Program-made: the position numbers and the translations under genes
DNA from: Gordius sp. MW1
Lineage: Eukaryota; Nematomorpha; Gordioida; Gordea; Gordiidae
DNA: 64,000 nucleotides
Direction of reading: 5' to 3'
Assembly (NCBI GenBank): GCA_964036665.1
Contig: OZ038528.1
Location: forward strand, 10,856,501-10,920,500
Notes under the pieces: generated by a model
Databases searched by the model: none
The model's input: only the letters and a program-made list of their open reading frames with translations
What the model was told of the DNA's origin: nothing
Shown: positions 51,925 through 62,943 of the stretch, piece by piece
Layout of the letters: each line of letters opens with the position of its first letter
Position numbering within the stretch: position 1 is the stretch's first letter

Positions 51925-53992
51925 TCGTTTTCCGACGTGGTTTCCATGATAAAAAGTAAAAATTTATCAGAATCAAAAAACTATTACTTTGAAATCATGA
52001 TCGCATACTGCATTTTTGAAAAATTAAGCACTCACGTTGCGATACAACAAACTAATCGCAACAATAAAACGTTGTCTTTTGTCAAAATGATAGTTCTCGC
52101 AGCTTAAAACCTCTTTTCGGAAGTCAATCGAGGATAATAGGATTCTCAAATTGGCTTACTTATATATATTTTTTCATGCTCTTTCACATAGAATCGAAAA
52201 AAATAAATATTTTTACCTCAAAATTTTTCACATATTTTTCTTTCAACCGTATGCATATGATGAAAGTTGTTGTTTTCAGACGTGGTTTCCATAATCCCAA
52301 GTAAAAATTTATCAGAATCTGAAAACTATTACTTTGAAATCATGATCGCATAGAGCCATTTTCAAAAATTAAGCATCACGTTGCGATACAACAAATTAAT
52401 CGCAACAATAAAACGTTGTCTTTTGTCAAAATGATAGATATCGCAGCTTAAAACCTCTTTTCGGAAGTAAATCGAGGATAATAGGATTCTCAAATTGGCT
52501 TAGTTATATATATTTTTTCATGCTCTTTCACATAGAATCGAAAAAAATAAATATTTTTACCTCAAAATTTGTCACATATTTTTCTTTCAACCGTATTCAT
52601 CCGATGAAAGTTGTCGTTTTCCGACGTGGTTTCCATGATAAAAAGTAAAAATTTATCAGAATCAAAAAACTATTACTTTGAAATCATGATCGCATACTGC
52701 ATTTTTGAAAAATTAAGCACTCACGTTGCGATACAACAAACTAATCGCAACAATAAAACGTTGTTTTTTGTCAAAATGATAGTTCTCGCAGCTTAAAACC
52801 TCGTGGCGGAAGTCAATCGATGATAATAGGATTCTCAAATTGGCCTACTTTTATATATTTTTTCATGCTCTTTCACATAGAATCGAAAAAAATAAATATT
52901 TTTACCTCAAAATTTTTCACATATTTTTCTTTCAACCGTATTCATCCTAAGAAAGTTGTCGTTTTCAGACGTGGTTTCCATGATAAAAAGTAAAAATTTA
53001 TCAGAATCAGAAAACTATTACTTTGAAATCATGATCGCATAGTGCATTTTTGAAAAATTAAGCACTCACGTTGCGATACAACAAACTAATCGCAACAATA
53101 AAACGTTGTCTTTTGTCAAAATGATAGTTCTCGCAGCTTAAAACCTCTTTTCGGAAGTCAATCGAGGATAATAGGATTCTCAAAGTGGCCTACTTTTATA
53201 TATTTTTTCATGCTCTTTCACATAAAATCGAAAAAAATAAATATTTTTACCTCAAAATCCTTCACATATTTTTCTTTCAACCGTATTCATCCGATGAAAG
53301 TTGTCGTTTTCCAACGTGGTTTCCATGATAAAAAGTAAAAATTTATCAGAATACAAAAACTATTACTTTGAAATCAAGATCGCATAGTGCATTTTTGAAA
53401 AATTAAGCACTCACGTTGCGATACAACAAACTAATCGCAACAATAAAACGTTGTCTTTTGTCAAAATGATAGTTCTCGCAGCTTAAAACCTCTTTTCGGA
53501 AGTCAATCGAGGATAATAGGATTCTCAAATTGGCCTACTTTTATATATTTTTTCATGCTCTTTCACATAGAATCGAAAAAAACAAATATTTTTACCTCAA
53601 AATCTTTCACATATTTTTCTTTGAACCGTATTCATCCGATGAAAGTTGTCGTTTTCAGACGTGGTTTCCATGATAAAAAGTAAAAATTTATCAAAATCAG
53701 AAAACTATTACTTTGAAATCATGATCGCATAGTGCATTTTTGAAAAATTAAGCACTCACGTTGCGATACAACAAACTAATCGCAACAATAAATCGTTGTC
53801 TTTTGTCAAAATGATAGTTCTCGCAGCTTAAAACCTCTTTTCGGAAGTCAATCGAGGATAATAGGATTCTCAAATTGGCCTACTTTTAATATTTTTTCAT
53901 GCTCTTTCACATAGAATCGAAAAAAATAAATATTTTTACCTGAAAATTTTTCACATATTTTTCTTTCAACCGTATTCATCCGATGAAAGTTG
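51925..53992 (+). repeat. Six-monomer insert between 7-mer copies
   Basis: Units start at 51925, 52270, 52614, 52959, 53304 and 53649 (2068 bp). The first two (GGCTTACTTATATA, then a strongly diverged unit) recur at 59513-60201. The third joins a CATACTGC start to the CCTCGTGGCGG / CATCCTAAG end seen at 48822. The fourth has AAAGTGGCC and AAATCCTTC. The last two are the sixth and seventh unit types of the 7-mer and lead into its next copy. Confidence 0.88.
52270..52613 (+). repeat. Strongly diverged monomer, copy 1
   Basis: This 344-bp unit carries many clustered differences from the consensus: CATAATCCCAAG, ATCTGAAAAC, TAGAGCCATTTTC, GCATCACG, CAAATTAATCG, a GATATC at 52437-52442, GAAGTAAATC, GGCTTAGTTATA and AATTTGTCAC. 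The core dyad is intact. The preceding unit ends GTATGCATATGATG, containing CATATG at 52254-52259. The changes are spread over the whole unit, so it looks like an older lineage rather than a local mutation burst. Confidence 0.9.
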
Positions 53993-56407
53993 TCGTTTTC
54001 CGACGTGGTTTCCATGATAAAAAGTAAAAATTTATCAGAATCAAAAAACTATTACTTTGAAATCATGATCGCATACTGCATTTTTGAAAAATTAAGCACT
54101 CACGTTGCGATACAACAAACTAATCGCAACAATAAAACGTTGTCTTTTGTCAAAATGATAGTTCTCGCAGCTTAAAACCTCTTTTCGGAAGTCAATCGAG
54201 GATAATAGGATTCTCAAATTGGCTTACTTTTATATATTTTTTCATGCTCTTTCACATAGAATCGAAAAAAAAAAAAAAATTTACCTCAAAATTTTTCACA
54301 TATTTTTCTTTGAACCGTATTCATCCGATGAAAGTTGTCGTTTTCAGACGTGGTTTCCATGATAAAAAGTAAAAATTTATCAGAATCAGAAAACTATTAC
54401 TTTGAAATCATGATCGCATAGTGCATTTTTGAAAAATTAAGCACTCACGTTGCGATACAACAAACTAATCGCAACAATAAAACGTTGTCTTTTGTCAAAA
54501 TGATAGTTCTCGCAGCTTAAAACCTCTTTTCGGAAGTCAATCGAGGATAATAGGATTCTCAAATTGGCCTACTTTTATATAGTTTTTCATGCTCTTTAAC
54601 ATAGAATCAAAAAAAAAAAAATATTTTTACCTCAAAATTTTTCACATATTTTTCTTTGAACCGTATTCATCCGATGAAAGTTGTCGTTTTCAGACGTGGT
54701 TTCCATGATAAAAAGTAAAAATTTATCAGAATCAGAAAACTATTACTTTGAAATCATGATCGCATAGTGCATTTTTGAAAAATTAAGCACTCACGGTGCG
54801 ATACAACAAACTAATCGCAACAATAAAACGTTGTCTTTTGTCAAAATGATAGTTCTCGCAGCTTAAAACCTCTTTTCGGAAGTCAATCGAGGATAATAGG
54901 ATTCTCAAATTGGCTTACTTTTATAAATTTTTTTATGCTCTTTTACATAGAACCGAAAAAAATAAATATTTTTACCTTAAAATTTTTCACATATTCTTCT
55001 TTGAACCGTATTCATCCGATGAAAGTTGTCGTTTTCAGACGTGGTTTCCATGATAAAAAGTAAAAATTTATCAGAATCAGAAAAGTATTACTTTGAAATC
55101 ATGATCGTATAGTGCATTTTTGAAGAATTAAGCACTCACGTTGCGATACAACAAACTAATCGCAACAATAAAACGTTGTCTTTTGTCAAAATGATAGTTC
55201 TCGCAGCTTAAAACCTCTTTTCGGAAGTCAATCGAGGATAATAGGATTCTCAAATTGGCCTACTTTTATATATTTTTTCCTACTCTTTCACATAGAATCG
55301 AAAAAAATAAATATTTTTACCTCAAAATTTTTCACATATTTTTCTTTGAACCGTATTCATCCGATGAAAGTTGTCGTTTTCCGACGTGGTTTCCATGATA
55401 AAAAGTAAAAATTTATCAGAATCAAAAAACTATTACTTTGAAATCATGATCGCATACTGCATTTTTGAAAAATTAAGCACTCACGTTGCGATACAACAAA
55501 CTAATCGCAACAATAAAACGTTGTCTTTTGTCAAAATGATAGTTCTCGCAGCTTAAAACCTCTTTTCGGAATTCAATCGAGGATAATAGGATTCTCAAAT
55601 TGGCCTACTTTTATATATTTTTTCATGCTCTTTCACATAGAATCGAAAAAAATAAATATTTTTACCTCAAAATCTTTCACATATTTTTCTTTCAACCGTA
55701 TTCATCCGATGAAAGTTGTCGTTTTCCAACGTGGTTTCCATGATAAAAAGTAAAAATTTATCAGAATACAAAAACTATTACTTTGAAATCAAGATCGCAT
55801 AGTGCATTTTTGAAAAATTAAGCACTCACGTTGCGATACAACAAACTAATCGCAACAATAAAACGTTGTCTTTTGTCAAAATGATAGTTCTCGCAGCTTA
55901 AAACCTCTTTTCGGAAGTCAATCGAGGATAATAGGATTCTCAAATTGGCCTACTTTTATATATTTTTTCATGCTCTTTCACATAGAATCGAAAAAAACAA
56001 ATATTTTTACCTCAAAATCTTTCACATATTTTTCTTTGAACCGTATTCATCCGATGAAAGTTGTCGTTTTCAGACGTGGTTTCCATGATAAAAAGTAAAA
56101 ATTTATCAAAATCAGAAAACTATTACTTTGAAATCATGATCGCATAGTGCATTTTTGAAAAATTAAGCACTCACGTTGCGATACAACAAACTAATCGCAA
56201 CAATAAATCGTTGTCTTTTGTCAAAATGATAGTTCTCGCAGCTTAAAACCTCTTTTCGGAAGTCAATCGAGGATAATAGGATTCTCAAATTGGCCTACTT
56301 TTAATATTTTTTCATGCTCTTTCACATAGAATCGAAAAAAATAAATATTTTTACCTGAAAATTTTTCACATATTTTTCTTTCAACCGTATTCATCCGATG
56401 AAAGTTG
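53993..56407 (+). repeat. 7-mer HOR, copy 2 (2415 bp)
   Basis: Units start at 53993, 54338, 54684, 55029, 55374, 55719 and 56064, matching copy 1 in order. The A-run in the first unit is about 15 long. The seventh unit ends CTTTTAATATTTTTTC with ACCTGAAAATT, as does 53649, where copy 1 has TATAAATTTTTTC. Copies 2 and 3 start with the same long-A unit. Confidence 0.92.
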
Positions 56408-59400
56408 TCGTTTTCCGACGTGGTTTCCATGATAAAAAGTAAAAATTTATCAGAATCAAAAAACTATTACTTTGAAATCATGATCGCATACTGCATTTTT
56501 GAAAAATTAAGCACTCACGTTGCGATACAACAAACTAATCGCAACAATAAAACGTTGTCTTTTGTCAAAATGATAGTTCTCGCAGCTTAAAACCTCTTTT
56601 CGGAAGTCAATCGAGGATAATAGGATTCTCAAATTGGCTTACTTTTATATATTTTTTCATGCTCTTTCACATAGAATCGAAAAAAAAAAAAAATTTACCT
56701 CAAAATTTTTCACATATTTTTCTTTGAACCGTATTCATCCGATGAAAGTTGTCGTTTTCAGACGTGGTTTCCATGATAAAAAGTAAAAATTTATCAGAAT
56801 CAGAAAACTATTACTTTGAAATCATGATCGCATAGTGCATTTTTGAAAAATTAAGCACTCACGTTGCGATACAACAAACTAATCGCAACAATAAAACGTT
56901 GTCTTTTGTCAAAATGATAGTTCTCGCAGCTTAAAACCTCTTTTCGGAAGTCAATCGAGGATAATAGGATTCTCAAATTGGCCTACTTTTATATAGTTTT
57001 TCATGCTCTTTAACATAGAATCAAAAAAAAAAAAATATTTTTACCTCAAAATTTTTCACATATTTTTCTTTGAACCGTATTCATCCGATGAAAGTTGTCG
57101 TTTTCAGACGTGGTTTCCATGATAAAAAGTAAAAATTTATCAGAATCAGAAAACTATTACTTTGAAATCATGATCGCATAGTGCATTTTTGAAAAATTAA
57201 GCACTCACGGTGCGATACAACAAACTAATCGCAACAATAAAACGTTGTCTTTTGTCAAAATGATAGTTCTCGCAGCTTAAAACCTCTTTTCGGAAGTCAA
57301 TCGAGGATAATAGGATTCTCAAATTGGCTTACTTTTATAAATTTTTTTATGCTCTTTTACATAGAATCGAAAAAAATAAATATTTTTACCTTAAAATTTT
57401 TCACATATTCTTCTTTGAACCGTATTCATCCGATGAAAGTTGTCGTTTTCAGACGTGGTTTCCATGATAAAAAGTAAAAATTTATCAGAATCAGAAAAGT
57501 ATTACTTTGAAATCATGATCGTATAGTGCATTTTTGAAGAATTAAGCACTCACGTTGCGATACAACAAACTAATCGCAACAATAAAACGTTGTCTTTTGT
57601 CAAAATGATAGTTCTCGCAGCTTAAAACCTCTTTTCGGAAGTCAATCGAGGATAATAGGATTCTCAAATTGGCTTACTTTTATAAATTTTTTTATGCTCT
57701 TTTACATAGAATCGAAAAAAATAAATATTTTTACCTTAAAATTTTTCACATATTCTTCTTTGAACCGTATTCATCCGATGAAAGTTGTCGTTTTCAGACG
57801 TGGTTTCCATGATAAAAAGTAAAAATTTATCAGAATCAGAAAACTATTACTTTGAAATCATGATCGCATAGTGCATTTTTGAAAAATTAAGCACTCACGG
57901 TGCGATACAACAAACTAATCGCAACAATAAAACGTTGTCTTTTGTCAAAATGATAGTTCTCGCAGCTTAAAACCTCTTTTCGGAAGTCAATCGAGGATAA
58001 TAGGATTCTCAAATTGGCTTACTTTTATAAATTTTTTTATGCTCTTTTACATAGAATCGAAAAAAATAAATATTTTTACCTCAAAATTTTTCACATATTT
58101 TTCTTTGAACCGTATTCATCCGATGAAAGTTGTCGTTTTCAGACGTGGTTTCCATGATAAAAAGTAAAAATTTATCAGAATCAGAAAACTATTACTTTGA
58201 AATCATGATCGCATAGTGCATTTTTGAAAAATTAAGCACTCACGGTGCGATACAACAAACTAATCGCAACAATAAAACGTTGTCTTTTGTCAAAATGATA
58301 GTTCTCGCAGCTTAAAACCTCTTTTCGGAAGTCAATCGAGGATAATAGGATTCTCAAATTGGCCTACTTTTATATATTTTTTCCTACTCTTTCACATAGA
58401 ATCGAAAAAAATAAATATTTTTACCTCAAAATTTTTCACATATTTTTCTTTGAACCGTATTCATCCGATGAAAGTTGTCGTTTTCCGACGTGGTTTCCAT
58501 GATAAAAAGTAAAAATTTATCAGAATCAAAAAACTATTACTTTGAAATCATGATCGCATACTGCATTTTTGAAAAATTAAGCACTCACGTTGCGATACAA
58601 CAAACTAATCGCAACAATAAAACGTTGTCTTTTGTCAAAATGATAGTTCTCGCAGCTTAAAACCTCTTTTCGGAATTCAATCGAGGATAATAGGATTCTC
58701 AAATTGGCCTACTTTTATATATTTTTTCATGCTCTTTCACATAGAATCGAAAAAAATAAATATTTTTACCTCAAAATCTTTCACATATTTTTCTTTCAAC
58801 CGTATTCATCCGATGAAAGTTGTCGTTTTCCAACGTGGTTTCCATGATAAAAAGTAAAAATTTATCAGAATACAAAAACTATTACTTTGAAATCAAGATC
58901 GCATAGTGCATTTTTGAAAAATTAAGCACTCACGTTGCGATACAACATACTAATCGCAACAATAAAACGTTGTCTTTTGTCAAAATGATAGTTATCGCAG
59001 CTTAAAACCTCTTTTCGGAAGTCAATCGAGGATAATAGGATTCTCAAATTGGCCTACTTTTATATATTTTTTCATGCTCTTTCACATAGAATCGAAAAAA
59101 ACAAATATTTTTACCTCAAAATCTTTCACATATTTTTCTTTGAACCGTATTCATCCGATGAAAGTTGTCGTTTTCAGACGTGGTTTCCATGATAAAAAGT
59201 AAAAATTTATCAAAATCAGAAAACTATTACTTTGAAATCATGATCGCATAGTGCATTTTTGAAAAATTAAGCACTCACGTTGCGATACAACAAACTAATC
59301 GCAACAATAAATCGTTGTCTTTTGTCAAAATGATAGTTCTCGCAGCTTAAAACCTCTTTTCGGAAGTCAATCGAGGATAATAGGATTCTCAAATTGGCCT

Positions 59401-59512
59401 ACTTTTATAAATTTTTTCATGCTCTTTCACATAGAATCGAAAAAAATAAATATTTTTACCTCAAAATTTTTCACATATTTTTCTTTCAACCGTATTCATC
59501 CGATGAAAGTTG
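56408..59512 (+). repeat. 7-mer HOR, copy 3, expanded to 9-mer (3105 bp)
   Basis: Units start at 56408, 56752, 57098, 57443, 57788, 58133, 58478, 58823 and 59168. Two extra units were gained around the third and fourth types: 57443 starts as the GATCGTATAG type but ends as the ACGGTGCG type, and 57788 and 58133 are further ACGGTGCG units, the last ending TTCCTACTC as the fourth type should. The GGAATTC, GAATACAAAAAC and AATAAATCG units then follow as normal. Confidence 0.9.
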
Positions 59513-60201
59513 TCGTTTTCCGACGTGGTTTCCATGATAAAAAGTAAAAATTTATCAGAATCAAAAAACTATTACTTTGAAATCATGATCGCATACTGCA
59601 TTTTTGAAAAATTAAGCACTCACGTTGCGATACAACAAACTAATCGCAACAATAAAACGTTGTCTTTTGTCAAAATGATAGTTCTCGCAGCTTAAAACCT
59701 CTTTTCGGAAGTCAATCGAGGATAATAGGATTCTCAAATTGGCTTACTTATATATATTTTTTCATGCTCTTTCACATAGAATCGAAAAAAATAAATATTT
59801 TTACCTCAAAATTTTTCACATATTTTTCTTTCAACCGTATGCATATGATGAAAGTTGTCGTTTTCAGACGTGGTTTCCATAATCCCAAGTAAAAATTTAT
59901 CAGAATCTGAAAACTATTACTTTGAAATCATGATCGCATAGAGCCATTTTCAAAAATTAAGCATCACGTTGCGATACAACAAATTAATCGCAACAATAAA
60001 ACGTTGTCTTTTGTCAAAATGATAGATATCGCAGCTTAAAACCTCTTTTCGGAAGTAAATCGAGGATAATAGGATTCTCAAATTGGCTTAGTTATATATA
60101 TTTTTTCATGCTCTTTCACATAGAATCGAAAAAAATAAATATTTTTACCTCAAAATTTGTCACATATTTTTCTTTCAACCGTATTCATCCGATGAAAGTT
60201 G
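59513..60201 (+). repeat. Copy of the diverged two-monomer segment
   Basis: Units 59513 and 59858 repeat units 51925 and 52270, including GTATGCATATGATG and every listed change of the diverged monomer; the only difference I noted is TGTCG here against TGTTG at the start of the 52270 unit. The separation is 7588 bp. Both pairs follow an AATAAATCG unit, so the pair was probably part of an older, larger repeat. Confidence 0.9.
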
Positions 60202-62943
60202 TCGTTTTCAGACGTGGTTTCCATGATAAAAAGTAAAAATTTATCAGAATCAGAAAACTATTACTTTGAAATCATGATCGCATAGTGCATTTTTGAAAAA
60301 TTAAGCACTCACGTTGCGATACAACAAACTAATCGCAACAATAAAACGTTGTCTTTTGTCAAAATGATAGTTCTCGCAGCTTAAAACCTCTTTTCGGAAG
60401 TCAATCGATGATAATAGGATTCTCAAATTGGCCTACTTTTATATATTTTTTCATGCTCTTTCACATAGAATCGAAAAAAATAAATATTTTTACCTCAAAA
60501 TTTTTCACATATTTTTCTTTCAACCGTATTCATCCGATGAAAGTTGTCGTTTTCAGACGTGGTTTCCATGATAAAAAGTAAAAATTTATCAGAATCAGAA
60601 AACTATTACTTTGAAATCATGATCGCATAGTGCATTTTTGAAAAATTAAGCACTCACGTTGCGATACAACAAACTAATCGCAACAATAAAACGTTGTTTT
60701 TTGTCAAAATGATAGTTCTCGCAGCTTAAAACCTCTTTTCGGAAGTCAATCGAGGATAATAGGATTCTCAAATTGGCTTACTTTTATATATTTTTTCATG
60801 CTCTTTCACAAAGAATCGAAAATAATAAATATTTTTACCTTAAAATATTTCACATATTTTTCTTTGAACCGTATTCATCCGATGAAAGTTGTCGTTTTCA
60901 GACGTGGTTTCCATGATAAAAAGTAAAAATTTATCACAATCACTATTACTTTAAAATCATGATCGCATAGTGCATTTTTGAAAAATTAAGCACTCACGTT
61001 GCGATACAACAAACTAATCGCAACAATAAAACGTTGTCTTTTGTCAAAATGATAGTTCTCGCAGCTTAAAACCTCTTTTCGGAAGTCAATCGAGGATAGG
61101 ATTCTCAAATTGGCCTACTTTTATATATTTTTTCATGCTCTTTCACATAGAATCAAAAAAAAAATATTTTGTACCTCAAAATTTTACGCATATTTTTCTT
61201 TGAACCGTATTCATCCGATGAAAGTTGTCGTTTTCAGACGTGGTTTCCTTGATAAAAAGTAAAAATTTATCAGAATCAGAAAACTATTACTTTGAAATCA
61301 TGATCGCATAGTGCATTTTTGAAAAATTAAGCACTCACGTTGCGATACAACAAACTAATCGCAACAATAAAACGTTGTTTTTTGTCAAAATGATAGTTCT
61401 CGCAGCTTAAAACCTCTTTTCGGAAGTCAATAGAGGATAATAGGATTCTCAAATTCGCCTACTTTTATATATTTTTTCATGCTCTTTCACATAGAATCGA
61501 AAAAAATAAATATTTTTACCTCAAAATTTTTCACATATTTTTCTTTGAACCGTATTCATCCGATGAAAGTTGTCGTTTTCCGACGTAATTTCCATGATAA
61601 AAAGTAAAAATTTATCAGAATCAAAAAACTATTACTTTGAAATCATGATCGCATAGTGCATTTTTGAAAAATTAAGCACTCACGTTGCGATACAACAAAC
61701 TAATCGCAACAATAAAACGTTGTCTTTTGTCAAAATGATAGTTCTCGCAGCTTAAAACCTCTTTTCGGAAGTCAATCGATGATAATAGGATTCTCAAATT
61801 GGCCTACTTTTATATATTTTTTCTTGCTCTTTCACATAGAATCAAAAAAAAAATATTTTTACCTCAAAATTTTTCACATATTTTTCTTTGAACCGTATTC
61901 ATCCGATGAAAGTTGTCGTTTTCAGACGTGGTTTCCTTGATAAAAAGTAAAAATTTATCAGAATCAGAAAACTATTACTTTGAAATCATGATCGCATAGT
62001 GAATTTTTGAAAAATTAAGCACTCACGTTGCGATACAACAAACTAATCGCAACAATAAAACGTTGTCTTTTGTCAAAATGATAGTTCTCGCAGCTTAAAA
62101 CCTCTTTTCGGAAGTCAATCGATGATAATAGGATTCTCAAATTGGCCTACTTTTATATATTTTTTCTTGCTCTTTCACATAGAATCAAAAAAATATTTTT
62201 ACCTCAAAATTTTTCACATATTTTTCTTTGAACCGTATTCATCCGATGAAAGTTGTCGTTTTCAGACGTGGTTTCCTTGATAAAAAGTAAAAATTTATCA
62301 GAATCAGAAAACTATTACTTTGAAATCATGATCGCATAGTGCATTTTTGAAAAATTAAGCACTCACGTTGCGATACAACAAACTAATCGCAACAATAAAA
62401 CGTTGTTTTTTGTCAAAATGATAGTTCTCGCAGCTTAAAACCTCTTTTCGGAAGTCAATAGAGGATAATAGGATTCTCAAATTGGCCTACTTTTATATAT
62501 TTTTTCTTGCTCTTTCACATAGAATCAAAAAAAAAATATTTTTACGTCAAAATTTTTCACATATTTTTCTTTGAACCGTATTCATCCGATGAAAGTTGTC
62601 GTTTTCAGACGTGGTTTCCTTGATAAAAAGTAAAAATTTATCAGAATCAGAAAACTATTACTTTGAAATCATGATCGCATAGTGCATTTTTGAAAAATTA
62701 AGCACTCACGTTGCGATACAACAAACTAATCGCAACAATAAAACGTTGTTTTTTGTCAAAATGATAGTTCTCGCAGCTTAAAACCTCTTTTCGGAAGTCA
62801 ATAGAGGATAATAGGATTCTCAAATTGGCCTACTTTTATATATTTTTTCATGCTCTTTCACATAGAATCGAAAAAAATAAATATTTTTACCTCAAAATTT
62901 TTCACATATTTTTCTTTCAACCGTATTCATCCGATGAAAGTTG
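60202..62943 (+). repeat. 8-mer HOR, copy 1 (2742 bp)
   Basis: Units start at 60202, 60547, 60892, 61228, 61573, 61916, 62256 and 62599. Markers: CGATGATAAT (60202); GTTGTTTTTTG with CACAAAGAATCG and AAATAATAAAT (60547); ATTTTGTACC and TTTTACGCAT (60892, 336 bp, with small deletions giving ATCACAATCACT and GAGGATAGG); TTTCCTTGAT with CAATAGAGG (61228); TTCCGACGTAATT (61573); TTTTCTTGCTC (61573, 61916 and 62256); a shortened A-run in 61916 (340 bp). Confidence 0.82.

Noticed and set aside
2068..59695. Repeated 61-codon open frames starting at TTG just before TCGTTTTC
   Set aside because: They use a TTG start and are open only where the usual in-frame TAG in GCATAGTGC has changed (TCG at 2071, TAC in ten units from 47443). 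Most monomers keep the stop. This is a subfamily marker rather than a coding sequence.
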